NCBI GenBank assembly: GCA_039821555.1
Contig: JBCBNX010000006.1
Span: 124,001-188,000 of the forward strand
Reading direction: 5' to 3'
Source of the DNA: Bacteroidota bacterium
GTDB lineage: Bacteria; Bacteroidota; Rhodothermia; Rhodothermales; Rubricoccaceae
Length of the DNA: 64,000 bases
Below are positions 53,895 to 61,738 of this stretch, one piece after another (within the stretch, counting starts at the first letter, position 1; each line of letters opens with the position of its first letter). The notes beneath the pieces are model-generated. The model was not told the origin of the DNA. It ran no database searches and was given only the letters and a program-made list of their open reading frames with translations. Position numbers and translations under genes: made by a program.

Positions 53895-54725
53895 CTAGCT
53901 TCCCTCAGCTTCGAGGGCGGCGCGTTCGGGGTCGGGGGTGCGGAGGACGACATACACGTAGTCCACGGTGCTGATCGGCGCGGCGGGTTCGACGAAGAGC
54001 ACGTAGTCGTTGCGCCCGCCCGCTACGAGCACCGAGTCGATGCGACCGATGGGCAGGCCGGGCGGGAAGACGTCGCTGAAGCCGCTCGTCACGACGCGCT
54101 GCCCGACGCGGACGGGCTCCGTGCGGACGATGTAGTCCATCGTGAGGCGGTCGTAGGCGGTCCCGTCCCAGCGCACGAGGCCGTCGCGGCCCAACTCGTT
54201 GATGCGGGCGGGGACGGCGAAGTTGGTGTTCTGGTGCGGCAGCACGAGGCTGTAGTTGGCGCTCACGAGGCTTACCTTGCCGACGAGCCCGCGCTCGTCC
54301 ATGACGGGCATGTCGAGCGCGACGCCGTCGTTGCGGCCCACGTTGAGCGTGAGTTGGTTGCTCTGGCGCGTGAGGTCCTTGCCGACGACGCGCGCCGGGA
54401 GGAGGTCATAGTCCGAGGAATCGCTCAGGGCGAGCAGGCCGCGCAGCCGCCGGTTCTCCGCGCGGGCCTCACGCAAGAGCGCCGCCTCAGCCGCCAGATC
54501 AATGGTCGCGGCGCGGAGCCGCTCGTTTTCCTGGAGGGCCGCGGTGTAGCGCCCGGCCCACGAGAAGACGCCCTCGACGCGCGCCGTGAGGTCCAGCGCC
54601 GCCGCCCGAGCGGTGCGCAGCGCAGGACCGTTCTGCCGGAGCAGCAGGAGCAGACTCGCCACGAGCAGCACCGCGAGCAGCACGAAGTCGCGGGCGCGTT
54701 CCCAGAGCCGTCCGGCGAGGGTCAT
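53895..54725 (-). CDS. mreC: Rod-shape protein MreC
   Basis: 276 aa. One membrane helix (about 12-30), a coiled coil (about 60-100: NERLRAATIDLAAEAALLREARAENRRLRGLL), then two beta domains with VVGKDLTRQSNQLTLNVGRNDGVALDMPVM and GQRVVTSGFSDVFPPGLPIGRI. MreC scaffolds the elongasome in the periplasm. It follows mreB by about 140 bp and leads to dacB; mreD and pbp2/rodA are not seen, so the cluster is short. Confidence 0.94.
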   Translation of the reverse strand: MTLAGRLWERARDFVLLAVLLVASLLLLLRQNGPALRTARAAALDLTARVEGVFSWAGRYTAALQENERLRAATIDLAAEAALLREARAENRRLRGLLALSDSSDYDLLPARVVGKDLTRQSNQLTLNVGRNDGVALDMPVMDERGLVGKVSLVSANYSLVLPHQNTNFAVPARINELGRDGLVRWDGTAYDRLTMDYIVRTEPVRVGQRVVTSGFSDVFPPGLPIGRIDSVLVAGGRNDYVLFVEPAAPISTVDYVYVVLRTPDPERAALEAEGS

Positions 54726-54841
54726 AGCGAGGAAGCTAGCGGCAGGTGGGGAGGGCTGGTCCCGGCCAACATACCGAAGGGCGAGGGCGGGAGAACAGCC
54801 ACGGAATTCGTTCGACGACGAGGCGAAAGCCGATGTGCTTC

Positions 54842-54862
54842 ATCGCCAATCGCCAATCGCCC
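54842..54862. repeat. 7-nt-phased ATC array at the mreB 3' end
   Basis: Three units ATCGCCA, ATCGCCA and ATCGCCC start at 54842, 54849 and 54856, just outside the mreB stop codon. They belong to the same ATC-led heptamer class found at the ends of phoH and of the gene at 32963-33568. Confidence 0.75.
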
Positions 54863-54865
54863 TAC

Positions 54866-55870
54866 TTATTTGCTCAGCACCTTGTCGAACTTCTCGATCT
54901 CCTCCAGCACCTGACCCGTGCCGCGCACGACGGCCGTGAGCGGGTCCTCGGCGACGAAGACGGGCATCTCGGTCCGCTCGCGCAGATGGCTGTCGAGGCT
55001 CTTGAGCATCGCGCCGCCGCCCGTGAGCATGATGCCGCGCTCCAGGATGTCGCCGCCCAACTCCGGGGGCGTCCGTTCGAGCGCGCGCATGACGGCCTGC
55101 ACGATCTGCTGGACCGGGGCGCGGAGCGACTCGCGGACGTCCTCGCTCGTGATCTCGCGCGTCTTCGGCACGCCCGAGACGAGGTCGCGGCCCTTGACGG
55201 AGAGCACCAACTCGGGATCAAGCTCGGACGCGCTGCCGATCTCGCACTTGATGCGCTCGGCGGTGCGCTGCCCGATGAGCAGGTTGTGGTGTTTGCGGAA
55301 GTACTGCAGGATCGCCGCGTCCAGTTCGTTGCCGCCCACGCGGATCGACTCGTCCACGACGATGCCTGAGAGCGCGATCACGGCGATCTCCGTCGTCCCG
55401 CCGCCGATGTCCACGATCATGTTGCCGATGGGCGCCTGCACGTCCAAGCCGATCCCGATGGCGGCGGCCATGGGCTCGTCGATCAGGCCGACCTGCTTGG
55501 CCCCGGCGTTGATGGCCGAGTCGCGCACGGCGCGGCGCTCGACCTCGGTGATGCCGCTCGGCACGCAGATCACCATCCGGCGCGGATTGGTGAACCGCTT
55601 GTTGACAGCCCGCTTGATGAGTTCCTTGATGAGCACCTCCGCTACGTCGAAGTTGGCGATCACGCCGTCGTTGAGCGGCCAGATCGTCTCGATGTCCTTG
55701 TGCGTGCGCTCGTGCATCTGGAGCGCGTCGAAGCCGACGGCCTCGGGCTGGCCGGTCTTGCGGTTGAGCGCGACCACGCTGGGCTCGTTGAGCACGATCC
55801 CCTGGTCCTGGATGTGGATCAGCGTGTTCGCCGTGCCGAGGTCGATGGCGACGTCCGTCGAGAAAAACAA
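54866..55870 (-). CDS. mreB: Rod-shape-determining actin homologue MreB
   Basis: 334 aa. Actin-fold ATPase with DVAIDLGTANTLI (phosphate 1), GNMIVDIGGGTTEIAVIAL (phosphate 2) and MLTGGGAMLKSLDSHL (adenosine). It forms membrane-bound filaments that position cell-wall synthesis. The start is TTG at 55870, giving FFSTDVAIDLG; there is no upstream ATG or GTG in frame. A TTG start on a highly expressed gene is unusual. It is first in the mreB-mreC-dacB order. Confidence 0.96.
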   Translation of the reverse strand: MFFSTDVAIDLGTANTLIHIQDQGIVLNEPSVVALNRKTGQPEAVGFDALQMHERTHKDIETIWPLNDGVIANFDVAEVLIKELIKRAVNKRFTNPRRMVICVPSGITEVERRAVRDSAINAGAKQVGLIDEPMAAAIGIGLDVQAPIGNMIVDIGGGTTEIAVIALSGIVVDESIRVGGNELDAAILQYFRKHHNLLIGQRTAERIKCEIGSASELDPELVLSVKGRDLVSGVPKTREITSEDVRESLRAPVQQIVQAVMRALERTPPELGGDILERGIMLTGGGAMLKSLDSHLRERTEMPVFVAEDPLTAVVRGTGQVLEEIEKFDKVLSK

Positions 55871-56017
55871 AGCGGTGGGGGCTGGAAGAGAAGCGGAGGG
55901 CGCAGAGCCGCAAAAAGTACGGGCACCAACGTGGCAGAAGGGCGAATCTGCATGCCCCGCGCTTGAGTTTTCAGCGGAATGTGGAAAAAGCCGCCGTGCG
56001 CCGCCTGCGATTCTCGG

Positions 56018-56884
56018 CTACGCGACGAACGTGAGCCAGACGAGGCCGAAAATGCCGACCGTGTAGCAGTAGTAGGCGAAATACTGCAGCTTGCCGCGCT
56101 TCACGAAGTCGATGACGACCTTGATGGCCCACACGCCGGAGACATAGGCCACGGCCGTCCCGACGAGCAGCGGCACCCAGTCCACGGTCGCGCCCGTTTC
56201 GAGCAACTCCAGCGTCTTGAGGAGCGTCGCGCCGAGGATCACGGGCAGCAGCATCAGGAACGAGAAGTCGGCGGCCTCGCGGCGGTCCACGTTGAGGTAG
56301 ATCGCCGTACAGATCGTCGAGCCGGAGCGCGAGATGCCGGGAATCATTGCCATCGACTGCGCGACGCCGACGAGGATCGCCTTGACAGGACTCAGCTGTC
56401 CCTGCGGGTTCTTGCGCAGCAGCGTGAGCAAGAGCAGCGTGCCCGTCACGAGCAGCATGCCACAGACGAGCCGTGGGTCGCTGAAGGCAGCTTCGAGTTG
56501 GTCCTTGAAAAGGACGTAGACGAGCCCCGTCGGCACCATCGAGATCAGGATGAACGCGATCAACCGCAGCGACACCACCGGCGATGGCGCGCCCACGCCC
56601 GTCGACTCGATGCGCCCGGCCCGCAGCGATTCACCCCACGTCGAGGGCTGCGTGAGCGCCTTGAGGCCGCCCGAGATGAGCCGCAGGATGCGCCGCCAGT
56701 AGACCGTCACGATGGAGAGCGTCGTCCCGAAGTGGACGAAGACCTCGAAGGTGATGTCGTTGGCGGCGTCGCCGGAGAGGCCGAGCACGTACTCGCCGAG
56801 GACGAGGTGGCCGGAGGAGGAGATCGGGAGAAACTCTGCGAGGCCTTGGACGAGGCCCAGGATCGCGGCTTGCCACCAAGTCAT
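56018..56884 (-). CDS. uppP: Undecaprenyl-diphosphatase
   Basis: 288 aa with eight predicted helices. It recycles undecaprenyl pyrophosphate to the monophosphate carrier. Conserved blocks GLVQGLAEFLPISSSGHLVL and MIPGISRSGSTI hold the Glu/Ser and Arg residues of the active site. The start at 56884 fits the MTWWQAAILGLVQG N-terminus. The leader is C-rich, ending CACACCGCAACACCCT before the ATG. It sits upstream of mreB but 147 bp separate them. Confidence 0.95.
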   Translation of the reverse strand: MTWWQAAILGLVQGLAEFLPISSSGHLVLGEYVLGLSGDAANDITFEVFVHFGTTLSIVTVYWRRILRLISGGLKALTQPSTWGESLRAGRIESTGVGAPSPVVSLRLIAFILISMVPTGLVYVLFKDQLEAAFSDPRLVCGMLLVTGTLLLLTLLRKNPQGQLSPVKAILVGVAQSMAMIPGISRSGSTICTAIYLNVDRREAADFSFLMLLPVILGATLLKTLELLETGATVDWVPLLVGTAVAYVSGVWAIKVVIDFVKRGKLQYFAYYCYTVGIFGLVWLTFVA

Positions 56885-57147
56885 AGGGTGTTGCGGTGTG
56901 GCGGTAGGGCAGTAGTGCGGTGGGGCAGGGGGGCGATGACGCGAGCGGGCGGCAGCGCTGAGAACAGCCAAGCTAGGCGCGTCAGGGCAGGGGACGTCAA
57001 GCGCTGTGCCGCTTTCCCGCGGCTCTTCGCACAACAAGCGCCGTGGTTTCGCTCGCGTGCCGGAGCAGAACTCGGGTCCTGAAGAACTAGCGTACGGCCT
57101 CGAACGTTGACATCGCCCATCTCGTCTCTTTGCCTCTCTCCTGTCTC

Positions 57148-57696
57148 ATGCGCGCTACGCACTCGCCCGCCTCGCCCCCCGCACCCATTGACCTGGGCGA
57201 CGCCCTCCGCCACGCGATGCGGCATGTCGCCAGCCCCGTGACCGTCGTGACGGCGGCCTCTGGCCCGACAGCGACGGACGCCGTCGTGCGCGGGGCTACC
57301 ATCGGCTCGTTCACGAGCGTCTCGCTCGACCCGCCGTTGGTGTCGTTCAACGTAATCCGGGGCACCGGCCTCCACGGCGTGCTGGAAACGGCGGAGGCGT
57401 TCTGCGTGCATCTACTCCACGCAGGGCAGGCTCACCTCGCCACGCACTTCGCGGTGCCCGACCTCACGAGCGCCGAGCAACTCGCTACGATCCCGCACCG
57501 TCTCAATGACGCAGGCGTCCCTGTCCTAGACGGCGCGATGGGCGTCTTCCATTGCCGCGCCTGGGCCCGTCACCGCGCGGGCGACCACGACCTCATCCTC
57601 GGCGAAGTCACCCGCGTCGAGGGCGGCTCGGGCGAGGAGCCGCTGCTCTACTACGCGCGCAGCTACCGGACTGTGGGCGAGGCGCCCTTGGACTGA
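57148..57696 (+). CDS. Flavin reductase-like FMN-binding protein
   Basis: 182 aa. The split-barrel fold has ALRHAMRHVASPVTVVTAAS, ATIGSFTSVSLDPPLVSFNV and GVLETAEAFCVHLLHAGQAHLATHFA, the standard flavin reductase (RutF/HpaC-like) blocks. It reduces FMN or FAD with NAD(P)H, often for a monooxygenase partner, but none is adjacent. The start at 57148 follows a pyrimidine-rich leader (CTCTCTCCTGTCTC). Confidence 0.88.
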   Translation: MRATHSPASPPAPIDLGDALRHAMRHVASPVTVVTAASGPTATDAVVRGATIGSFTSVSLDPPLVSFNVIRGTGLHGVLETAEAFCVHLLHAGQAHLATHFAVPDLTSAEQLATIPHRLNDAGVPVLDGAMGVFHCRAWARHRAGDHDLILGEVTRVEGGSGEEPLLYYARSYRTVGEAPLD

Positions 57697-57903
57697 CATG
57701 GTGCAAGGCTGTCCGCAGGACCTCCTCAGAGGAAGGTCTTGGTACTTCCCAAGCGTGCATTCTGCGGTGTGGATGTTCGTATTCGACCGGGTCGTCTTGC
57801 CTCAGTCGAACTTTCGCGTCTACGTTAGCGCACGCGACAGCCTCTCGCTGCGGCTGTGTGGCAACCCGTTGTATGTCTACCGAACGAAGCCTACCGAACG
57901 AGC

Positions 57904-58719
57904 ATGAGCGATGTCTACGTCCACGGTTACGAAGCCCGCGAAAACGAGCGGCTACAAGACCAAGCCGATACCCTCGTCGATCTCCTCCACGGAGACACCG
58001 CGTATCCAGATGGCAGCCGCGTGCTGGAAGCTGGGTGTGGCGTCGGCTCACAGACCGTGACCTTGGCGCAACGGAGCTCCGGCGCGCACTTCACCTCGGT
58101 CGATGTCTCGGCAGCATCCCTGGCCGAGGCCGAGCGGCGGGTTCGAGCCGCTGGATTCTCGAACGTCGAGTTTCAGCAGGCCGACATCTTTGCGCTTCCG
58201 TTCGCGCCCGCTTCCTTCGATCATGTCTTCGTTTGCTTCGTTCTGGAGCACCTCGCTCGCCCTGTAGCTGCGTTGAGCGCCCTCGCCGACTTAGTTCGTC
58301 CCGGTGGGACTGTCACCGTCATCGAAGGAGACCACGGCTCGACGTATTTCCACCCTGACAGCAGCGCTGCCCACGCGGCGATCCGCTGCCAGGTCGAACT
58401 CCAGCGCCGGGCAGGCGGCAACGCGAACATTGGGCGTCAGGTATACCCGCTCATGGCAGCGGCCGGGCTCGCCGATGTGCGCGTCGCACCTCGCACGGTC
58501 TACGTGGACGCGAGTCGCCCGGGCTGGGTCGAGGGGTTCATCCGACGGACGTTCACAGCCATGATCGAGGGCGTACGGGCGCCGTCGGTGGAGGCGGGGC
58601 TCCTGAGCGCCGAGACGTTCGACGAAGGCGTCCGCGACCTCTACCGGACAGCTGAGCCGGACGGGACATTCTCGTACACCTTCTTCAAAGGCGTCGGACA
58701 CCGAGCGGCCGCAACGTGA
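57904..58719 (+). CDS. Class I SAM-dependent methyltransferase
   Basis: 271 aa. Motif I is VLEAGCGVGSQTVTLA, motif II has FTSVDVS with the acidic ribose ligand, motif III is FQQADIFALPFAPASFDHVFVCFVLEHL and motif IV is LVRPGGTVTVIEGDHGSTYFHP. A C-terminal 90-residue part likely binds substrate. Small-molecule type (UbiE/Coq5-like set), substrate unknown. The 207-bp gap before it holds no further gene that I can support. Confidence 0.88.
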   Translation: MSDVYVHGYEARENERLQDQADTLVDLLHGDTAYPDGSRVLEAGCGVGSQTVTLAQRSSGAHFTSVDVSAASLAEAERRVRAAGFSNVEFQQADIFALPFAPASFDHVFVCFVLEHLARPVAALSALADLVRPGGTVTVIEGDHGSTYFHPDSSAAHAAIRCQVELQRRAGGNANIGRQVYPLMAAAGLADVRVAPRTVYVDASRPGWVEGFIRRTFTAMIEGVRAPSVEAGLLSAETFDEGVRDLYRTAEPDGTFSYTFFKGVGHRAAAT

Positions 58720-58835
58720 GGCCGGGCCGTGGCGTCCTATGCGCCGGTTCTATGATCGGCCTACGAGAGCTGCACGCGACTGATAGTCGTGGGCCATGGG
58801 TCCGTGTGCTTGGCTGATTAATCCACTCTAGCCTG

Positions 58836-59267
58836 ATGTCCGCCGTGCGTTTCGCGCTACTTTTCGTAGTCCTGCTGACCGCATCGGCCCGCGCGCAGGA
58901 GTCGCTCTACATGCCGCCGGCCTCGGAAATACCGCCCGTAGAGGGTCCCATACTGCCCGTGCGCGTCCTCACCGACGGGGCGGCGCACGTCGATGGCGTG
59001 GTGGCAGACTCCGCCCGAGTCGTTGCGGCCGTGCGCCAGCATATTCGCGCGCACCCCGACGGCGCCGTCTCCTTCTCGATGGCCTCGGGTGCTCTATATG
59101 CCCGCTACATTCACGTTCTCGATGCGATAAGGACGGCCTGCCGGATCGAGCGGGACCTCGTCGCCGTCCGCGACTTCGGGGCACCGTTCGCCGAACCGAG
59201 CGACGCAGCGCGCGCAGCAGTCCGGAAGCAGGTTCCAATACGAATAATCATGGAGAGGCCTGAGTAG
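58836..59267 (+). CDS. Secreted ExbD/TolR-like periplasmic domain protein
   Basis: 143 aa. A signal peptide ending ASARAQ (residue 20) replaces the membrane anchor of ExbD. The remaining domain reads VDGVVADSARVVAAVRQHIRAHPDGAVSFSMASGALYARYIHVLDAIRTACRIE, with the ExbD/TolR periplasmic spacing of a strand, the helix, a strand, and Y-x-x-x-x-x-x-D-A-x-x-x-A. No ExbB or full ExbD is adjacent. It might tune a TonB or Tol complex, but the match rests on pattern only. Its 3' end converges with dsbD across a hairpin. Confidence 0.5.
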   Translation: MSAVRFALLFVVLLTASARAQESLYMPPASEIPPVEGPILPVRVLTDGAAHVDGVVADSARVVAAVRQHIRAHPDGAVSFSMASGALYARYIHVLDAIRTACRIERDLVAVRDFGAPFAEPSDAARAAVRKQVPIRIIMERPE

Positions 59268-59291
59268 CGCGGTTCAGCATCGCCGTAGCCT

Positions 59292-59312
59292 CGCCCTCCG
59301 GTACGAAGGGCG
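59292..59312. terminator. Hairpin at the ExbD-like / dsbD convergent junction
   Basis: CGCCCT (59292-59297) pairs with AGGGCG (59307-59312), extended by flanking GC pairs. It has no T run. It could serve both converging genes. Confidence 0.35.
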
Positions 59313-59324
59313 CGGCGGAGCCTC

Positions 59325-61547
59325 TTACCGAGCCGCGAGGCCATCGCGCGTGGGCACGACCTCGTCCAACGCGTCGAGGACGACGCCAGGGGTCAGCACC
59401 TCGGGAAGCAGCACGGGCTCGCCGTCGGGTGGGTAGAGGACGTAGAGGGGGACGCTGGAGCGGCCGAAGCGCGCCAGCTCGGCCGCGATGACGGGATCGC
59501 GGTTGGTCCAGTCGGCGGTGAGCGGCGTCACGCCATGCGCGTCGAAGGCGTCGGCGACGGTCTGCGTGCGGAGCGCGACCTGCTTGTTGACCTGGCAGGT
59601 GATGCACCAGGTGGCGGTGAAGTCCACGAACGCCGCTCGGCCCTCGTCGTTGATGGCGGCCACACGCTGGGGGGAGAACGTGCCCCAGTCTACATCATCC
59701 GCTGCGCCTCGCACGACCCCGGAGGAGGACGCGCCGGATGCCTCAGCCCCACGCAGCGTGAGCGCCACGACCGCTACCAGCGCCGCGAGTGCTAGGCCGC
59801 GCGTCACGAGGCGAACGGTGCCGTAGGCGTGCTGCCAGCGACCATAAAGCCACGCGGCTAGGCCAAGTGCTGTGGCCGCGCCGAGGAACAGCGCCACGCC
59901 GTTCGGGCCGACTTGGAGGCTGAAAACCCACACGAGCCACACCACCGTCGCGAAAAGCGGGAAGGCGAGCGCCTGCTTGAACGTCTCCATCCACGGGCCG
60001 GGGCGCGGCAGGCGGCCGAGCAAGCGGGGCGCATGGCTCAGCGCGACGTACGGCAGGGCCATCCCGAGCCCGAGCGCAGAGAACACAGCCAGGGTAGAAG
60101 TCGCGGGCTGGCCGAGCGCCCACCCGAGTGCGGGGCCCATCGTGAACGGGGCCGTGCAGGGCGTCGCGACGAGCGTGGCGAGGACGCCGCTGAAGAACGC
60201 CCCCGATGCGCCCTCGCCCTGGTCCAGCCGGCCCGCTTTCGACTGCACGCCGAGGCCGAACTCGAAGACGCCGAGCAGGTTGAGCGCGAGCGCGAAGAAG
60301 AGCAGCGCCATCGCTGCGACGAAGAGGGGGCTTTGGAGCTGGAAGCCCCAGCCGAGCGCCTCGCCGCCCGCCCGCAGCGCGAGCAGCACGCCCGCGAGCA
60401 CCCAGAACGACACCAGCACGCCCGCGCCAAATAGCCAGCCGTTGCGGCGCATCGTCTGCGTGCCGTCCGCGGAGCCGCCGTGCTGCGCGAAGCCGAGGAC
60501 CTTGATCGAGAGGATCGGGAAGACGCAGGGCATGAGGTTGAGCAGGAGTCCGCCCAGGAGCGCGAAGCCAAGCGCGAACAGCAGATTGCGTGGCATCGTC
60601 GTGCCCGTCAAGCCCATCGCGCCGGTGGTGCCCGCGCTCGCGCTCGCGCCGAGCGGGGCCTCGATCCAGAGCGCGCGGTGGGTGCCGTCGAACGTTGTGC
60701 CCTCGCTCGCGACGAGCACGCCTGCAATCAGAGCCGGGTCCGTCTGCGCATACTCCGAGCGCGCGAGCGCGAGTTGGACTGTGCCGTCGTCGGCGCGTGC
60801 GATCGCTTGGGGGGCGTTGTGCTGGATGACCTGCTCCTCGCTCGCAAAGAAGTAGGCGTTTGCGAGAGCGCCCGCTTCCATCTCCAGACCACCGAGTACG
60901 AGGGCGAACGTGTCGCCTGAACGCGACGCGGTCGCCGTGAGACCGTCGAGGTCGTGCGGGAGTTTGGTGCGCGTCTCGGCTATGCGGGACGCCCAGACTG
61001 GATCGGGCGTGGCTGCGCCAGCGACGGAGAGCGAGAGGGCGACGTCCTGGGTAGCGGTGAGGCAGACCTGCTCGCAGATGAGCCAGTCCGCAGTGCCCGC
61101 CAACGTGATCGATGTGCCGGGTGCTAGATCAGCGGGGGGCGTGACCTCGATGAGGTGCAAGACCTCGTCGTAGTAGGCATAGGTCATGAATGGCTCCACG
61201 GGGACCTGCTCTGGGTACGGCCATTGGATCGGACCGGCCTCGAAGCCGTCGGGGAGCCGCCAGTTGATCACCGTGGGGAGCCCCGAGTCGCCGGGGTTGA
61301 GCCAGTAGCTATGCCACTTCGGCTCCATCGTAAGTCGTAGCGCGACCGTGAACGGCTGCCCTGGTGCGAGCTGGGCGACCTCGCTCACCAGAGACGCATC
61401 GGAGTGTGGGCTGGAGTCCTCCGCCGCCGCAGGGGGCGCGCCGAGCAGCATCCCGCCGCCCTGCGCCATGGCAGGCGGAGTGACAACCGGCGAGGCGAAA
61501 AGCGCCGTGAGTAGGGCAACGCCACAAAAAAGCGCCGTGCGTGTCAT
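59325..61547 (-). CDS. dsbD: DsbD-family transmembrane thiol-disulfide carrier
   Basis: 740 aa from ATG 61547. Signal peptide (to about residue 29), an N-terminal beta domain (about 40-250) with LICEQVCLTATQDVAL, and an eight-helix core. The core holds the paired Cys of GGLLLNLMPCVFPILSIKVLGFAQHG and VATPCTAPFTMGPALG. The C-terminal thioredoxin domain has FTATWCITCQVNKQVAL. It passes electrons from cytoplasmic thioredoxin to periplasmic thiol proteins. The large N-terminal region is like ScsB. The DsbA-like protein of the metal locus could be a client, by inference. Confidence 0.93.
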   Translation of the reverse strand: MTRTALFCGVALLTALFASPVVTPPAMAQGGGMLLGAPPAAAEDSSPHSDASLVSEVAQLAPGQPFTVALRLTMEPKWHSYWLNPGDSGLPTVINWRLPDGFEAGPIQWPYPEQVPVEPFMTYAYYDEVLHLIEVTPPADLAPGTSITLAGTADWLICEQVCLTATQDVALSLSVAGAATPDPVWASRIAETRTKLPHDLDGLTATASRSGDTFALVLGGLEMEAGALANAYFFASEEQVIQHNAPQAIARADDGTVQLALARSEYAQTDPALIAGVLVASEGTTFDGTHRALWIEAPLGASASAGTTGAMGLTGTTMPRNLLFALGFALLGGLLLNLMPCVFPILSIKVLGFAQHGGSADGTQTMRRNGWLFGAGVLVSFWVLAGVLLALRAGGEALGWGFQLQSPLFVAAMALLFFALALNLLGVFEFGLGVQSKAGRLDQGEGASGAFFSGVLATLVATPCTAPFTMGPALGWALGQPATSTLAVFSALGLGMALPYVALSHAPRLLGRLPRPGPWMETFKQALAFPLFATVVWLVWVFSLQVGPNGVALFLGAATALGLAAWLYGRWQHAYGTVRLVTRGLALAALVAVVALTLRGAEASGASSSGVVRGAADDVDWGTFSPQRVAAINDEGRAAFVDFTATWCITCQVNKQVALRTQTVADAFDAHGVTPLTADWTNRDPVIAAELARFGRSSVPLYVLYPPDGEPVLLPEVLTPGVVLDALDEVVPTRDGLAAR

Positions 61548-61738
61548 AAACGTCGAAATTCGGCGACGAGGTGCTTCATTGAAAGACGCGAAGCGATGAG
61601 GTCGGTCAACGCAGCGGGCCACGGTCTTCTCACAACGGAGTCCCTACTGCAGAGTTCATAGGCCTCGCGCGGATCCGCTCATTCTTACCAGAGCGCTGCG
61701 CAGTTGGAAGAGGCCTGCATCGGCAGAACGACGAGGCT

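Noticed and set aside
57697..57903. Possible short gene between the flavin reductase and methyltransferase
   Set aside because: A 69-codon frame exists, but it has no signal, domain or clear composition support and overlaps the methyltransferase leader.
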